A stretch of DNA of 64,000 nucleotides from an uncultured Anaeromyxobacter sp. (lineage in GTDB: Bacteria > Myxococcota > Myxococcia > Myxococcales > Anaeromyxobacteraceae), in the NCBI GenBank assembly GCA_903874275.1, contig CAIQRS010000253.1, positions 1 through 64,000 of the forward strand, written 5' to 3'. Shown in pieces: positions 37,087 through 46,713 of the stretch. The position numbers were made by a program, and so were the translations under genes. Numbering within the stretch: the first letter of the stretch is position 1; every line of letters starts with the position of its first letter. The notes under the pieces were generated by a model, which ran no database searches, had not been told where the DNA came from, and saw nothing but the letters and a program-made list of their open reading frames with translations.

Positions 37087-37782
37087 CGGCTCGCGACCCT
37101 CGACCCGGGCCAGTTCGAGCGGGTGCTCGTGCTCCATGCGCTCCCGGCTGATCTTCCCGGTGAAGATGGAGGCGTCGAAGGGGAAGACGTCGGGGTGCAG
37201 GTGGGCGTTGAAGATGTGCCAGATGGTGATGACGAGGAAGGCCATGAGCCCCTCGTTCGAGTGCGCCACCTTGGCGGCCGGGATGATCTCGCCGGGGCCG
37301 ATCCGGGCCACCACGGCCGGGTACATGAGCGTGAGCCCGGAGAGGATCATGATCACGTTGCCGATCATGAGGCTCCAGTACTCCCACTTCTGCTTGTAGT
37401 CGTAGCGATCGAAGGCGGCCGGGTGGTCCTCGAGCCCCAGGTAGTAGCGGAGCGTCTTCACCGCGTCGGTGAAGTCGCGCTTGTTCACCGCCATGCTGAA
37501 GCCCACCCGCCGGGAGAGGATGGCCTTGAGGGCGCCCGCGGCGTGCCACAGCACCGCCACGATGAGCACGATCCCGAAGAAGCGGTGGACCCAGCGGACG
37601 CTGTCGATCCCGCCCATGGCTCCGATCATCCACCGGGCCCAGCCGGTGGTGTAGAACTTCTGCGGCAAGCCCGTCGCCACCAGGCCGACGAAGTCGATCA
37701 TGGTGATGAAGTGCTCCACCCGCTGCGCCGCCGAGAACCGGACCAGGAAGCCCGCCTCGGACCGCACCGCCGCCTCGCTCAT
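37048..37782 (-). CDS. Di-heme cytochrome b (b561/FdnI-like) subunit with His-Gly tail
   Basis: 244 residues from ATG 37780-37782, chosen for GAGGAG upstream; an ATG at 37833 overlapping the previous stop is also possible. Four membrane helices with His candidates for b hemes: RVEHFITMIDF, RWVHRFFGIVL with VLWHAAGA, and VITIWHIFNAHLHP. It ends in five His-Gly repeats encoded by a hexamer tandem. With the nine-heme protein it resembles a split form of Geobacter CbcL or CbcBA, which pass electrons from menaquinol to the periplasm. Confidence 0.85.
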   Translation of the reverse strand: MSEAAVRSEAGFLVRFSAAQRVEHFITMIDFVGLVATGLPQKFYTTGWARWMIGAMGGIDSVRWVHRFFGIVLIVAVLWHAAGALKAILSRRVGFSMAVNKRDFTDAVKTLRYYLGLEDHPAAFDRYDYKQKWEYWSLMIGNVIMILSGLTLMYPAVVARIGPGEIIPAAKVAHSNEGLMAFLVITIWHIFNAHLHPDVFPFDASIFTGKISRERMEHEHPLELARVEGREPDGHGHGHGHGHG

Positions 37783-37829
37783 CGCGTCGCTCCTCGCTCC
37801 TGAATCACGGACTCCCGCCGTCTCGCCGC

Positions 37830-38879
37830 TCATCGGTTCACAACCACGCGCCAGAGGTGAAGCGCGATCTGGAGCACCAGGCTGATGAGGATGAAGGGGA
37901 TGAGCACGTAATAGAAGACCTGCACGCTCCAGACCAGCGGGGACTTCTTCAGGCTGGGCTCGTAGTGGGACATCCATGCCTTGGGAAAGTCGGCGGAGGC
38001 CCCCTCGTGGCACTTGCCGCAGGTCTTGACCAGGTTGCCCTGCATCACCGACGACCTGGGGTCGTTGGGACGCTGGATGTCGTGCACGCCGTGGCAGTCG
38101 GTGCAGCCCGCCGCCAGCCGATCGCCCTTGTCCTTCTTCCCCTTCTGCAGCGACGCCGCCATCCCGTGGAAGTCGGCCAGGTAGGTCTCGACCACGTTGG
38201 TGGAGAGGCCGTAGCGCTTCATCAGCTTGGGGTCGGTGTGGCAGCGGCCGCAGATCTCGGCGGTGCGGAGCGAGAGGGCCCCGGCGCGCGGGTCGGCCAC
38301 GTCGTGGGCGCGGTGGCAGTCGGTGCAGACCGGCACGTCGGCGTTCCCCTGGGTGACCGCCTTCCCGTGGACGCTGCCGCTGTAGACATCGAAGACCTTC
38401 TTGTGGCAGTTCGAGCAGGTCGCGGAGACGCGGGTGCGCGGCTCGCCTGGCCGGCCGATGGCGTGGGAACCGTGGCAGTCCACGCAGAGTGCGGCCTGGC
38501 GGTTGCCCTTCTCGGCCAGCTGGAAATGCACGCCGTCCAGGGTCTTGGTGTAGTTGGAGAAGTGGCACTTCTTGCACTGCTCGTAGTAGGCCACCGTCAC
38601 GTCGCGCCGGGTCTTGAACGGCTTCGACTCGTGCGGGTAGTCGCCCTTGTCGGTGTGGCAGTCGGTGCAGCGGAGCATGTCGCCGTGGACCGATTTCGCG
38701 AAGGACGCCTGGTCCACGTGGAGGGGGAGCTTCTCGCCGCCCGGGAGATCCATGGACATGGACGGGTCGCTGCCGTGGCAGCCCAGGCAACCGTCCTGCT
38801 CGGCGGGTATCTCGGCGCGTGCCGCCGGGGCGAGCAGCGCCACCGCCAGCGCCAGCAAGAGCCTCTTCGTCATGTTCAT
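37830..38879 (-). CDS. Nine-heme c-type cytochrome, membrane anchored
   Basis: 349 residues with a signal peptide (1-22, LLLALAVALLAPAARA) and nine CXXCH motifs: CLGCH, CTDCH, CKKCH, CVDCH, CSNCH, CTDCH, CGRCH, CTDCH, CGKCH. A transmembrane helix near the C-terminus (~318-340, VFYYVLIPFILISLVLQIAL) holds it in the inner membrane with hemes in the periplasm. Directly followed by a di-heme cytochrome b. Geobacter CbcL is a fusion of a nine-heme c domain and a b domain, so this looks like the unfused counterpart: a menaquinol oxidase feeding periplasmic carriers. Confidence 0.92.
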   Translation of the reverse strand: MNMTKRLLLALAVALLAPAARAEIPAEQDGCLGCHGSDPSMSMDLPGGEKLPLHVDQASFAKSVHGDMLRCTDCHTDKGDYPHESKPFKTRRDVTVAYYEQCKKCHFSNYTKTLDGVHFQLAEKGNRQAALCVDCHGSHAIGRPGEPRTRVSATCSNCHKKVFDVYSGSVHGKAVTQGNADVPVCTDCHRAHDVADPRAGALSLRTAEICGRCHTDPKLMKRYGLSTNVVETYLADFHGMAASLQKGKKDKGDRLAAGCTDCHGVHDIQRPNDPRSSVMQGNLVKTCGKCHEGASADFPKAWMSHYEPSLKKSPLVWSVQVFYYVLIPFILISLVLQIALHLWRVVVNR

Positions 38880-39066
38880 CCCCGGTCCAGGTGGGAGGCC
38901 CGCCCGTGTTGACTGCGGGTCCTCGAATTCGACCCGACGCGTTTAGCAGATCGATCGGGGACGCGCCAGCCCAACCATGGTTAAGATCCATGTATTTCCC
39001 GGGGAAATTTCGTTTTATTCATGGACAGATTCGCACGATTTAGGCGACCTGCCCCACAACGCAGGA
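38880..39066 (-). promoter_or_regulatory. Upstream region of the nine-heme cytochrome operon
   Basis: An intergenic stretch with an AT-rich part (38970-39050) that probably holds the promoter. It contains the palindromes AACCATGGTT (38982-38991 region) and ATTTCCC-G-GGGAAAT (38994-39008 region), candidate operators. I found no convincing -24/-12 or -35/-10 pair. Confidence 0.4.
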
Positions 39067-39067
39067 T

Positions 39068-39105
39068 GCGCGCGCAACGGCCCCGTCCGGGCCGTCTGCG
39101 CGCGC
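39068..39105. terminator. Very strong hairpin after the triheme cytochrome gene
   Basis: GCGCGCGCAACGGCCC (39068-39083) pairs with GGGCCGT-c-TGCGCGCGC (39089-39105) in a 16-bp stem with one bulge and a 5-nt loop. It starts 26 bp after the gene stop on the minus strand. No T tract, so it may end the transcript with Rho or protect its 3' end. Confidence 0.5.
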
Positions 39106-39130
39106 AAGGGTTTCGCTCCGTTCTTCGCGA

Positions 39131-39475
39131 TCAGCGGTGGCAGCTGTCGCAGGAGTCGAACCCGAAGGCCCCCTTCCCGTGGCAGGCGCCGCACTGGCCG
39201 CCCTTCTCCATGATGGCGTGGCGGATGGGAGAGCCGTCCGCGGTGGCGCCTTTCTCCAGCGTCTTGAAGAGCCGCGGGTGGCAGTTCGTGCACCCCGGCT
39301 TGGCCGGGTCCAGGTGGTTCTGGTGGCTGAAGGTCACCTTCCCCGGGCTCCCATCACCCGGAGTGAACACGTGATCGGGGGGCAGCCTGTCGAGCCCGCC
39401 GGCGACGGCGGCGGTAGCCAGCAGGGCTGCGGCGAGGACGACGACGCGACGGAGGTTCCTGGCGGTCCGGTTCAT
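39131..39475 (-). CDS. Periplasmic triheme c7-type cytochrome
   Basis: 114 residues with a signal peptide (~1-25) and three CXXCH motifs (CTNCH, CGACH, CDSCH). The spacing with an extra His in VTFSHQNHL and IRHAIM fits bis-His ligated c7/c3-type cytochromes such as Geobacter PpcA, soluble carriers that take electrons from inner-membrane quinol oxidases. It begins 10 bp after the HybB-like gene and is the last gene of that operon. Confidence 0.9.
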   Translation of the reverse strand: MNRTARNLRRVVVLAAALLATAAVAGGLDRLPPDHVFTPGDGSPGKVTFSHQNHLDPAKPGCTNCHPRLFKTLEKGATADGSPIRHAIMEKGGQCGACHGKGAFGFDSCDSCHR

Positions 39476-39485
39476 GGCGGGCTCC

Positions 39486-40709
39486 TCAGTGCTCCCCGGC
39501 GTGGCCCTTCATGGGGCGAAGCACGGGCATGCGGTTGACGATCCATCGGAAGGCCAGGATGCCGGCGACCACCAGCGCGAGCGACACCGAGATCTCCATC
39601 CAGCTCGGCCAGTACCGCACGGACTGGTTGTAGTTGTAGGCCACCACCGAGACGTTGAGCCGGTTGACGACGATCCCGACCACCCCGAGGACCGCGGCCA
39701 CGCGAACCACCGTCACGTGCCGGTTGCGGGCTCCCCAGGCGAACATGAGCGAGGGCAGGAGGACGAACCCGAGCATCTCCAGGAGCCACCACTTGCCGTA
39801 GAACCCCACCCCGATGAGGCCGAGGGCGTGGTTGTCGATGACCCCCTGCAGCTTGAGGAAGAAGTAGGCGAACATCACCACCGCACCGGCCTTGGCCAGC
39901 CCGAGCGTCAGCTTGTCCACGTCCACGTGCTGCCCCTCGAACTGCTCGGAGAAGATCCGGTGGGAGAGCGTGCTCTCCACGATGACCATGCAGATGCCGG
40001 CGATGACCGCGCTGATGAAGAAGAAGAGGAAGATCTGCCCGGAGTACCAGAGCGGGTGGAGCTTGCCCGGGGCGATGATGAAGAGCGATCCCAGCGCCGA
40101 CTGGTGCATGGTCGAGAACATCACCGAGAGCACGGTGAGGCCGAGCAGCGCCTTCTTGAGCGGGCGGTAGAAGCGCTCCCACCCCAGCCACTCGAAGAAG
40201 GGGACCGAGAACTCGAGGAGGAGGACGGTGGAATAGCAGGCGACGCACCAGGCGACCTCGAAGAGGACCGACTGGGTGCCGTTGTTGGAGAAGATTCCGA
40301 TCATGTTCCACGGCTTGCCCAGGTCGGCGACGAGCCCGATGACCGCCAGCATGTAGCCGAGGAAGCCGGTCAGGATGGCCGGGCGCTCGATGGGGTGGTA
40401 CTCGTCGAGCCCGAAGATCTCCACCGTCGCACCGATGGTGAACCCGCCGGCGGCCAGCGCGATGCCGGTCATCATGTCGAAGCCGATCCACAGCCCCCAG
40501 GGCTGGGTCTGCGACAGGTTGGTGGTGGCGCCCAGGCCTGCGGCGAAGCGGTAGACCAGCAGCGGCAGGCCGACGGCCAGGATGGCCGTGCAGACCACGT
40601 TGAAGGGGGTCCAGAGGGATCTGAGGTACACCGGGAAGGTCATGCCGAGGAGGATGCGGTCCTGCACCCAGGAGCCGTTGCGGCCCGGGACGGTGGCGAG
40701 GCTATCCAT
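39486..40709 (-). CDS. HybB/NrfD-family membrane quinone-interacting subunit
   Basis: 407 residues with about ten membrane helices. The sequence (RSLWTPFNVVCTAILAVGLP, GLWIGFDMMTGIALAAGGFTIGATVEIFGLDEYHPIERPAI) is typical of HybB/PsrC/NrfD proteins, which exchange electrons between quinone and a partner Fe-S protein without cofactors of their own. Its ATG overlaps the HybA-like gene by 8 bp. No hydrogenase subunits are nearby, so a quinol:cytochrome oxidoreductase, as in the Cbc-type complexes of Geobacter, fits better than hydrogen uptake. Confidence 0.92.
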   Translation of the reverse strand: MDSLATVPGRNGSWVQDRILLGMTFPVYLRSLWTPFNVVCTAILAVGLPLLVYRFAAGLGATTNLSQTQPWGLWIGFDMMTGIALAAGGFTIGATVEIFGLDEYHPIERPAILTGFLGYMLAVIGLVADLGKPWNMIGIFSNNGTQSVLFEVAWCVACYSTVLLLEFSVPFFEWLGWERFYRPLKKALLGLTVLSVMFSTMHQSALGSLFIIAPGKLHPLWYSGQIFLFFFISAVIAGICMVIVESTLSHRIFSEQFEGQHVDVDKLTLGLAKAGAVVMFAYFFLKLQGVIDNHALGLIGVGFYGKWWLLEMLGFVLLPSLMFAWGARNRHVTVVRVAAVLGVVGIVVNRLNVSVVAYNYNQSVRYWPSWMEISVSLALVVAGILAFRWIVNRMPVLRPMKGHAGEH

Positions 40710-41589
40710 GATTTCCTCCGTTGCCGTTGTCCTTGCCGTTGCGGTGCGAGAAGGCCCAGAGCCCCATCAGGAGCGGCGGCCAGAGGGTCATGACGACCGG
40801 GGGCACCCCCAGCGCGCCCCGGACCAGCTTGGGGTACGAGTTGTCGTTGACCGCCACCTCGAACCCGAGCTTCTCGAAGGAGACGTCGGTGATGTACATC
40901 CAGTTCGTCCCCCCGGCCTCGTGCTCGCCGTAGATGTGCTGGGTGTACTTGTCGGGGTTCCCGAACACGCGGCGCCGGGCCTCCTCGACGAGCTTTCCGC
41001 GCGTCCCGTAGGCGAGCGCACCGCTCGGGCAGACGCCGATGCAGGCCGGCTCCTTCCCTTCGGCCTGGCGTCCCGAGCAGAAGGTGCACTTGCGGACCAG
41101 CGGGATGGCCTTGTCGTACTGGTACTTCGGGACGCTGAACGGGCAGGCCACCATGCAGTAGCGGCAGCCCATGCACTTGCTGCCGTCGTAGGCCACCGGG
41201 CCGGTGGACAGCTTGTCGAGCGCCCGCACCGGACACGCCGACGCGCAGGCCGGCTCCACGCAGTGCATGCACTGGCGCTTCACGAACCTGGGACCGCCGT
41301 CCGCCTTCTCGCCCCGGTTGACCACCGTGAAGCATTCCGGACCGGTGGTCCGCTGCGCCGCGAAGGCCTTCTCGTCGGAGGGCGGGTCGGGGAGCTTGTT
41401 GGCCTCGGCGCAGGCGGCCTCGCAGCCCCGGCAGCCGACGCACAGCGTGGTGTCCACGAGGACCGAGCGCTCCTCCTCGCCGGCGACCGGGACGCGGCCC
41501 CTGGCCTGGGAAGGCGACGGGAGGGAGACGAGGGCCGCCGTGCCGCTGGCCCCGGCGACCTTCAGGAACGTCCGTCTTCCGAGCTTCAT
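40702..41589 (-). CDS. HybA-like Tat-exported four-cluster ferredoxin subunit
   Basis: 295 residues from ATG 41587-41589, overlapping the upstream gene (ATGA). A Tat signal RRTFLKVAG is followed by four [4Fe-4S] Cys sets: CVGCRGCEAAC, CMHCVEPACASACP, CMGCRYCMVACP and CTFCSGRQAEGKEPACIGVCP. A C-terminal membrane helix (PPVVMTLWPPLLMGLWAF) matches HybA. It should wire the HybB-like quinone subunit to the periplasmic triheme cytochrome. Confidence 0.92.
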   Translation of the reverse strand: MKLGRRTFLKVAGASGTAALVSLPSPSQARGRVPVAGEEERSVLVDTTLCVGCRGCEAACAEANKLPDPPSDEKAFAAQRTTGPECFTVVNRGEKADGGPRFVKRQCMHCVEPACASACPVRALDKLSTGPVAYDGSKCMGCRYCMVACPFSVPKYQYDKAIPLVRKCTFCSGRQAEGKEPACIGVCPSGALAYGTRGKLVEEARRRVFGNPDKYTQHIYGEHEAGGTNWMYITDVSFEKLGFEVAVNDNSYPKLVRGALGVPPVVMTLWPPLLMGLWAFSHRNGKDNGNGGNHG

Positions 41590-41810
41590 GGCTGCGACCC
41601 TTTCTTCGCGTTGGCGTCCTGGAGCTCGGTCTCGAGCTCCTCGATCGTGTGGAGAGCGCGGGCCAGGGCATCGCGGTAGAGGGCGCAGGCGCTGAACCCG
41701 TCCCCCTCGCAGGCCGAGGCGGTGCTGATGCGATCGCTCGGGATGAGCTTCTTCTGGGGTGATGCCTGGCAGAAGACCATCGTCACTTCGGTCAGGTATG
41801 GGCAGGTCAT
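41586..41810 (-). CDS. Small four-cysteine protein heading the hybAB-like operon
   Basis: 74 residues from ATG 41808-41810 (MTCPYLTEVTMVFCQA), GAGG upstream. Four Cys: C3, C14, C34 and C42, in CPYL...FC...SACEGDGFSACALY, followed by a helix rich in Glu/Asp (ALHTIEELETELQDA). The Cys pattern suggests a small metal or Fe-S binding protein. No export signal. It is translationally coupled to the HybA-like gene and would be the first product of the sigma-54-type transcript. I do not know a function. Confidence 0.65.
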   Translation of the reverse strand: MTCPYLTEVTMVFCQASPQKKLIPSDRISTASACEGDGFSACALYRDALARALHTIEELETELQDANAKKGSQP

Positions 41811-41838
41811 GACGTTCGCGTCCTCTGTCCGTCCCTCT

Positions 41839-41854
41839 TTCAAGGGGTGGGCCA
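41839..41854 (-). promoter_or_regulatory. Candidate sigma-54 promoter of the hybAB-like operon
   Basis: TGGCCCACCCCTTGAA on the minus strand matches TGGC-N7-TTG of the -24/-12 element, but the -12 dinucleotide is GA rather than GC. The predicted start (~41828) leaves an 18-nt leader containing the ribosome binding site. The gene encoding an NtrC-type activator ends 230 bp upstream. Confidence 0.45.
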
Positions 41855-41875
41855 GGGTGGGCCTTTCGGCACTTT

Positions 41876-41899
41876 TGGTGAAACTTCCTGTATTCACCA
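41876..41899 (-). promoter_or_regulatory. Inverted repeat, putative NtrC-type enhancer
   Basis: TGGTGAA (41876-41882) and TTCACCA (41893-41899) form a 7-bp inverted repeat with a 10-bp spacer, centred about 60 bp upstream of the predicted sigma-54 start. The half-site resembles that of the palindrome before heme kinase A (TGGGTGAA). Confidence 0.5.
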
Positions 41900-42084
41900 G
41901 GAGTTGCACCGCGATCCCGGCAGGGACGCCGGGACGACCTGGAACGCAGCGATGATTTCCTCAACGGGGGGCCGGCGGCGACACAGGCGCAACGTGTCGG
42001 AATCCTGCGGGTTTGCGCGGACCGCGGCGCACCGTCGAGAATATCACCAGCCGTCAAGATTCTCGGCACCCGCCCGGGACGGAA

Positions 42085-43466
<1,382 letters not shown>

Positions 43467-43470
<4 letters not shown>

Positions 43471-44000
43471 CTCGCCTCCCCCCCGGCCCGCTTCAAGCGG
43501 TCACGGCACTTCGAGCAGAACTCACCGCGCTTCCGGTCCACGTCCCGCGCGGAGGGCGATCGTCCCATCACGCACGCCGGGCTGTCGCAGTGGACCAGCC
43601 CGAAGCAGTGGCCGAGTTCGTGGACGCCCTCCTTGGCCAGCCGCTCCATGGCCACGCGCGGGTCGGGCAGCCCCGGCTCCCCGAGCCGCGCCGTGGAGAC
43701 CACCGCCGACCGGCCGTCCAGCTGGGCCTCGCCGAAGACGAAGGTCAGGATGGGGATGAAGAGGTCCTGGTCGGTCACGGCGAGCACCTTCCCGGGCGGC
43801 CCGACCCGGCCCATCCAGGCCAGGATCCGGGAGGTGGCCCACTGCTTGCGCCGCTCGTCGTAGGCGTCGGGAGGGCGCGCCTCGTCCTCCCAGATGCGCA
43901 CCGGTGCGCCCAGGGCGCGCCCCAGGTGGAGCCGCAGGTGCTCGAGCGTCCGGGGTCCGGGATCCTTCTCGCCGATCCACCACAGGTGTATGGCCTCCAC
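43467..44000 (-). CDS. Archaemetzincin-family zinc metalloprotease
   Basis: 177 residues, GTG start one base after the heme kinase C stop. The signature HELGHCFGLVHC at 127-138, then C143-V-M145 and C162-x2-C165, matches the archaemetzincin motif HExxHxxGxxHC-x4-CVM-x17-CxxC almost exactly: a catalytic zinc plus a structural four-Cys zinc. Length is normal for prokaryotic AmzA. No signal peptide, so it is cytoplasmic. Archaemetzincins have no well-defined bacterial role; finding one translationally coupled between a sensor kinase and its response regulator is unusual. Confidence 0.9.
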
Positions 44001-44001
44001 G

Positions 44002-45699
44002 TCACGTCCCGCGCGAGGCGGGCAGCCGGATGGTGAAACGCGTACCCTTGCCCGGCTCGCTGTCCACCGTCACGCGCCCCTTGTGCCGCTCGACGATTCC
44101 GTAGACGACCGAGAGCCCCAGCCCGGTGCCCTTCTCCTTGGTGGTGAAGAACGGGTCGAAGATCTTCTGCATGAGCTCGGGGGGAATGCCCGGCCCGTCG
44201 TCCTGGAAGACGATCTCGAGGCCGTCCTCCTCGGGGAGGGGCCGGGTGGTCACGCGAAGGGTTCCTCCCTTCCCCATGGCCTCGATGCCGTTGATCACGA
44301 TGTTGATGAAGGCCTGCCGGAGCTGCCCGAAATCGGCCTCCACCATGGGAACCCGGGCCAGGTCCTTGGTGACCTCGACGCCCAGGATGGCCGTCTGGTT
44401 GGACACCAGCGAGAAGACCTCCTCCACGACGTGGTTCACGTCCACGTCCTTCAGCTGGAGCGGCCGCTCGCGCGCGAAGTCGAGCAGGTTCCGGACGATG
44501 GCCGAGCAGCGCTCCGACTCCCGCTGGACCAGCGCCAGCTGCTTCACCAGCGTCTTCCGCTCCGCCTCCCCGACCGGCCCGTGCTCGATGGTGCGGATCA
44601 TGAGCTTGGCGAAGGTGAGGATGCCGGCCAGCGGGTTGTTGATCTCGTGGGCGATGGAGGCGGAGAGCTTCCCCAGGGAGGAGAGCTTCTCGGTGCGCAC
44701 CAGGGTGTCCTGGGCGGCGCGCAGCTCGCCGGTTCGCTCCACGACCTTCTCCTCGAGCTGCTCGTTGAGCGACTGGAGCTCTCCCTCCACCCGCCGCAGG
44801 GACCGGAGCATCTCGTTGAAGGATGCCGCGAGCAGCCCCAGTTCGCCCCGGGAGTCCACGTGGATCTCGGTCTCCAGCTCGTCCTGGGCGACGCGGCGCG
44901 TGCCCTGGACCAGCGCCTCCACCGGCCGCACCACCCGGTGCTTTGCCACGTACCAGAAGACCGCGCCGAGCAGGAGCGCCAGCAGCGCGGTGACGAGGAG
45001 GCTGACGCGGCGGAATGCGGAGAGGTCGCGGTCCACCGGCTCGAGGGAGACCCCCACGTCGAGCACCCCGACCACGGCCCGTTCGCGCGGGTGGGCGTGG
45101 CAGGCGCTGGTGGTGCAGTCGGGACCGGAGCGGAAGGGCGTGATCATCGCGAGCACGCGGCCGCGCCGCCCCTCGTAGATACGCGAGCGGAGCGCGTCCA
45201 CCGGCACGGTCAGGCTCTCGTTCTCCTCGTGGCAGGAGCGGCAGCCCTCGGCCCGCTTGTCCACGAGCTTGCCCCGCTCGCCCGGCACCGTGGAGAAGGT
45301 GATGCGCCCTTCCTTGTTGAAGATGCGGACGTGGTCGATCTGCCCCTGCCGCCCGATGTTGTCGATGATGGCGTAGGCCTCGGCCCGCTCGTCCTTCATC
45401 ATGGAGTGGCGGATCGACGCCGAGATGGTCTCGCTGAGCAGGGAGGTGGAGGCCTCGACGCCGGAGAGCCGCTGCCGTCCGATGGCCATCTCCACCACCA
45501 GGAAGGCCGCCACCGCGCAGAGCACGAGCACCGCCGCCACGCCGAGCAGCTGGGTGGAGAGCCGGTCGCGCCACGGGATGGAGTCGAGCGCCGCGCGATC
45601 GGGCCTCTGGCGCCGGCGCGGCGCCGCGCGGGAGGCCGGCGCGTCCGGACCTCCGGGCTCCTGGCCGGCCCCCTGCTCTTTCGGCTGCTCGTCCTGCAC
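44002..45699 (-). CDS. Sensor histidine kinase with two heme-binding motifs (kinase C)
   Basis: 565 residues from a GTG at 45697-45699 with GAGG six bases upstream; a GTG four codons earlier is possible. N-terminal Pro/Gln/Arg-rich cytoplasmic segment, transmembrane ~49-73, extracytoplasmic domain with a canonical heme motif CRSCH (~153-157) and a non-canonical CTTSACH (C-x4-C-H, ~195-201), transmembrane ~234-253, HAMP, coiled coil, HisKA (SIAHEINNPLAGIL) and intact HATPase_c (DDGPGIP, FDPFFTTKEKGTGLGL). A di-heme periplasmic sensor is possible. It heads the operon with the archaemetzincin and NtrC-type regulator. Confidence 0.92.
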   Translation of the reverse strand: MQDEQPKEQGAGQEPGGPDAPASRAAPRRRQRPDRAALDSIPWRDRLSTQLLGVAAVLVLCAVAAFLVVEMAIGRQRLSGVEASTSLLSETISASIRHSMMKDERAEAYAIIDNIGRQGQIDHVRIFNKEGRITFSTVPGERGKLVDKRAEGCRSCHEENESLTVPVDALRSRIYEGRRGRVLAMITPFRSGPDCTTSACHAHPRERAVVGVLDVGVSLEPVDRDLSAFRRVSLLVTALLALLLGAVFWYVAKHRVVRPVEALVQGTRRVAQDELETEIHVDSRGELGLLAASFNEMLRSLRRVEGELQSLNEQLEEKVVERTGELRAAQDTLVRTEKLSSLGKLSASIAHEINNPLAGILTFAKLMIRTIEHGPVGEAERKTLVKQLALVQRESERCSAIVRNLLDFARERPLQLKDVDVNHVVEEVFSLVSNQTAILGVEVTKDLARVPMVEADFGQLRQAFINIVINGIEAMGKGGTLRVTTRPLPEEDGLEIVFQDDGPGIPPELMQKIFDPFFTTKEKGTGLGLSVVYGIVERHKGRVTVDSEPGKGTRFTIRLPASRGT

Positions 45700-45831
45700 C
45701 TGAATCCTCACCCCCGTGGGAGACCTCGAGCCACCCTACTCCGCCGTCGGCAATCGTCCATTGAGGAGTGTCAAGCCGACCCAGGAGACCCAGGTTCCCC
45801 ACCGGGACCACGTCGGGGTACACAGTTCGCC

Positions 45832-46683
45832 ATGCACGCCGTCCTCCTCATCCGCTGCGCCGACCGCCCGGGCATCGTCGCCGCGGTGTCCACCTTCCTC
45901 TTCCACCACGGCGCCAACGTGGTGGACCTCGACCAGCACTCCACCGAGGAGTCGCCCGGGACCTACTTCATGCGTCTCGAGTTCCAGACCGGGGGGCTCG
46001 ACGTGCCGCTCCCCCGCCTCGGGGAGCTCTTCGGGGCGGAGGTGGGGCGCCCCATGGCCATGGAGTGGCGCCTCTCCAGCCACGCCGAGCGGAGCAGGGT
46101 GGCGGTGCTGGTCTCGCGCCACGACCATGCGCTCGTCGATCTCCTCTGGAACTGGAGGCGCGGGGAGCTGCGCGCCGAGATCCCCGTCGTCCTCTCCAAC
46201 CACCCCGACCTGCGCTCCGCCGTGGAGCCGTTCGGGGTCCAGTTCCTTCACGTTCCGAACGACCGGGAGACCCGGGCAGGGGCCGAGGCCCGCATGCTCG
46301 AGGTGCTGGAGGGGAGCGCCGACCTCCTGGTCCTCGCCCGCTACATGCAGGTGCTCTCTCCCGACTTCGTGGCCCGCTTCCCGGGCCGGATCATCAACAT
46401 CCACCACTCCTTCCTTCCGGCCTTCGCGGGAGCGGACCCGTACCGGCAGGCCTACGACCGGGGGGTGAAGATCGTGGGGGCCACCGCCCACTACGTCACC
46501 GCCGAGCTCGACGCCGGCCCCATCATCGACCAGGACGTGGCCCGGGTGAGCCACCGCGACTCGGTGGACGACCTGCGCGCCCTGGGGCGCGATCTGGAAA
46601 GGCGCGTCCTCTTCCGCGCCGTGCGCTGGCACTGCGAGGACCGCATCCTCATCCACGGCAACAAGACCATCGTCTTCGCCTGA
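45832..46683 (+). CDS. purU: Formyltetrahydrofolate deformylase
   Basis: 283 residues from ATG 45832. N-terminal ACT domain (~1-80, LLIRCADRPGIVAAVSTFLFHHGANVVDLDQH) and a C-terminal formyltransferase-fold domain (VLSNHPDL, LARYMQVLSPDFVARFPGRI, INIHHSFLPAFAGADPY, GATAHYVTAELDAGPIIDQ). It releases formate from 10-formyl-THF, balancing one-carbon pools. Divergent from heme kinase C and 30 bp before hemF. Confidence 0.95.
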   Translation: MHAVLLIRCADRPGIVAAVSTFLFHHGANVVDLDQHSTEESPGTYFMRLEFQTGGLDVPLPRLGELFGAEVGRPMAMEWRLSSHAERSRVAVLVSRHDHALVDLLWNWRRGELRAEIPVVLSNHPDLRSAVEPFGVQFLHVPNDRETRAGAEARMLEVLEGSADLLVLARYMQVLSPDFVARFPGRIINIHHSFLPAFAGADPYRQAYDRGVKIVGATAHYVTAELDAGPIIDQDVARVSHRDSVDDLRALGRDLERRVLFRAVRWHCEDRILIHGNKTIVFA

Positions 46684-46713
46684 CGCCCGCCAGGGACGAC
46701 GCCCGGAGGAACG

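Noticed and set aside
39068-39105. Classical Rho-independent terminator
   Set aside because: The stem is excellent but there is no T tract on either strand; I list it only as a low-confidence transcript-end hairpin.
39486-41589. HybA/HybB-like genes as part of a [NiFe] hydrogenase
   Set aside because: No large or small hydrogenase subunit or maturation gene lies in the window. The cytochrome neighbours favour a quinol:cytochrome complex.
45712-45831. TTGACA on the minus strand (about 45769-45774) as promoter for heme kinase C
   Set aside because: No acceptable -10 element occurs 15-19 bp downstream on that strand, so I cannot support it.
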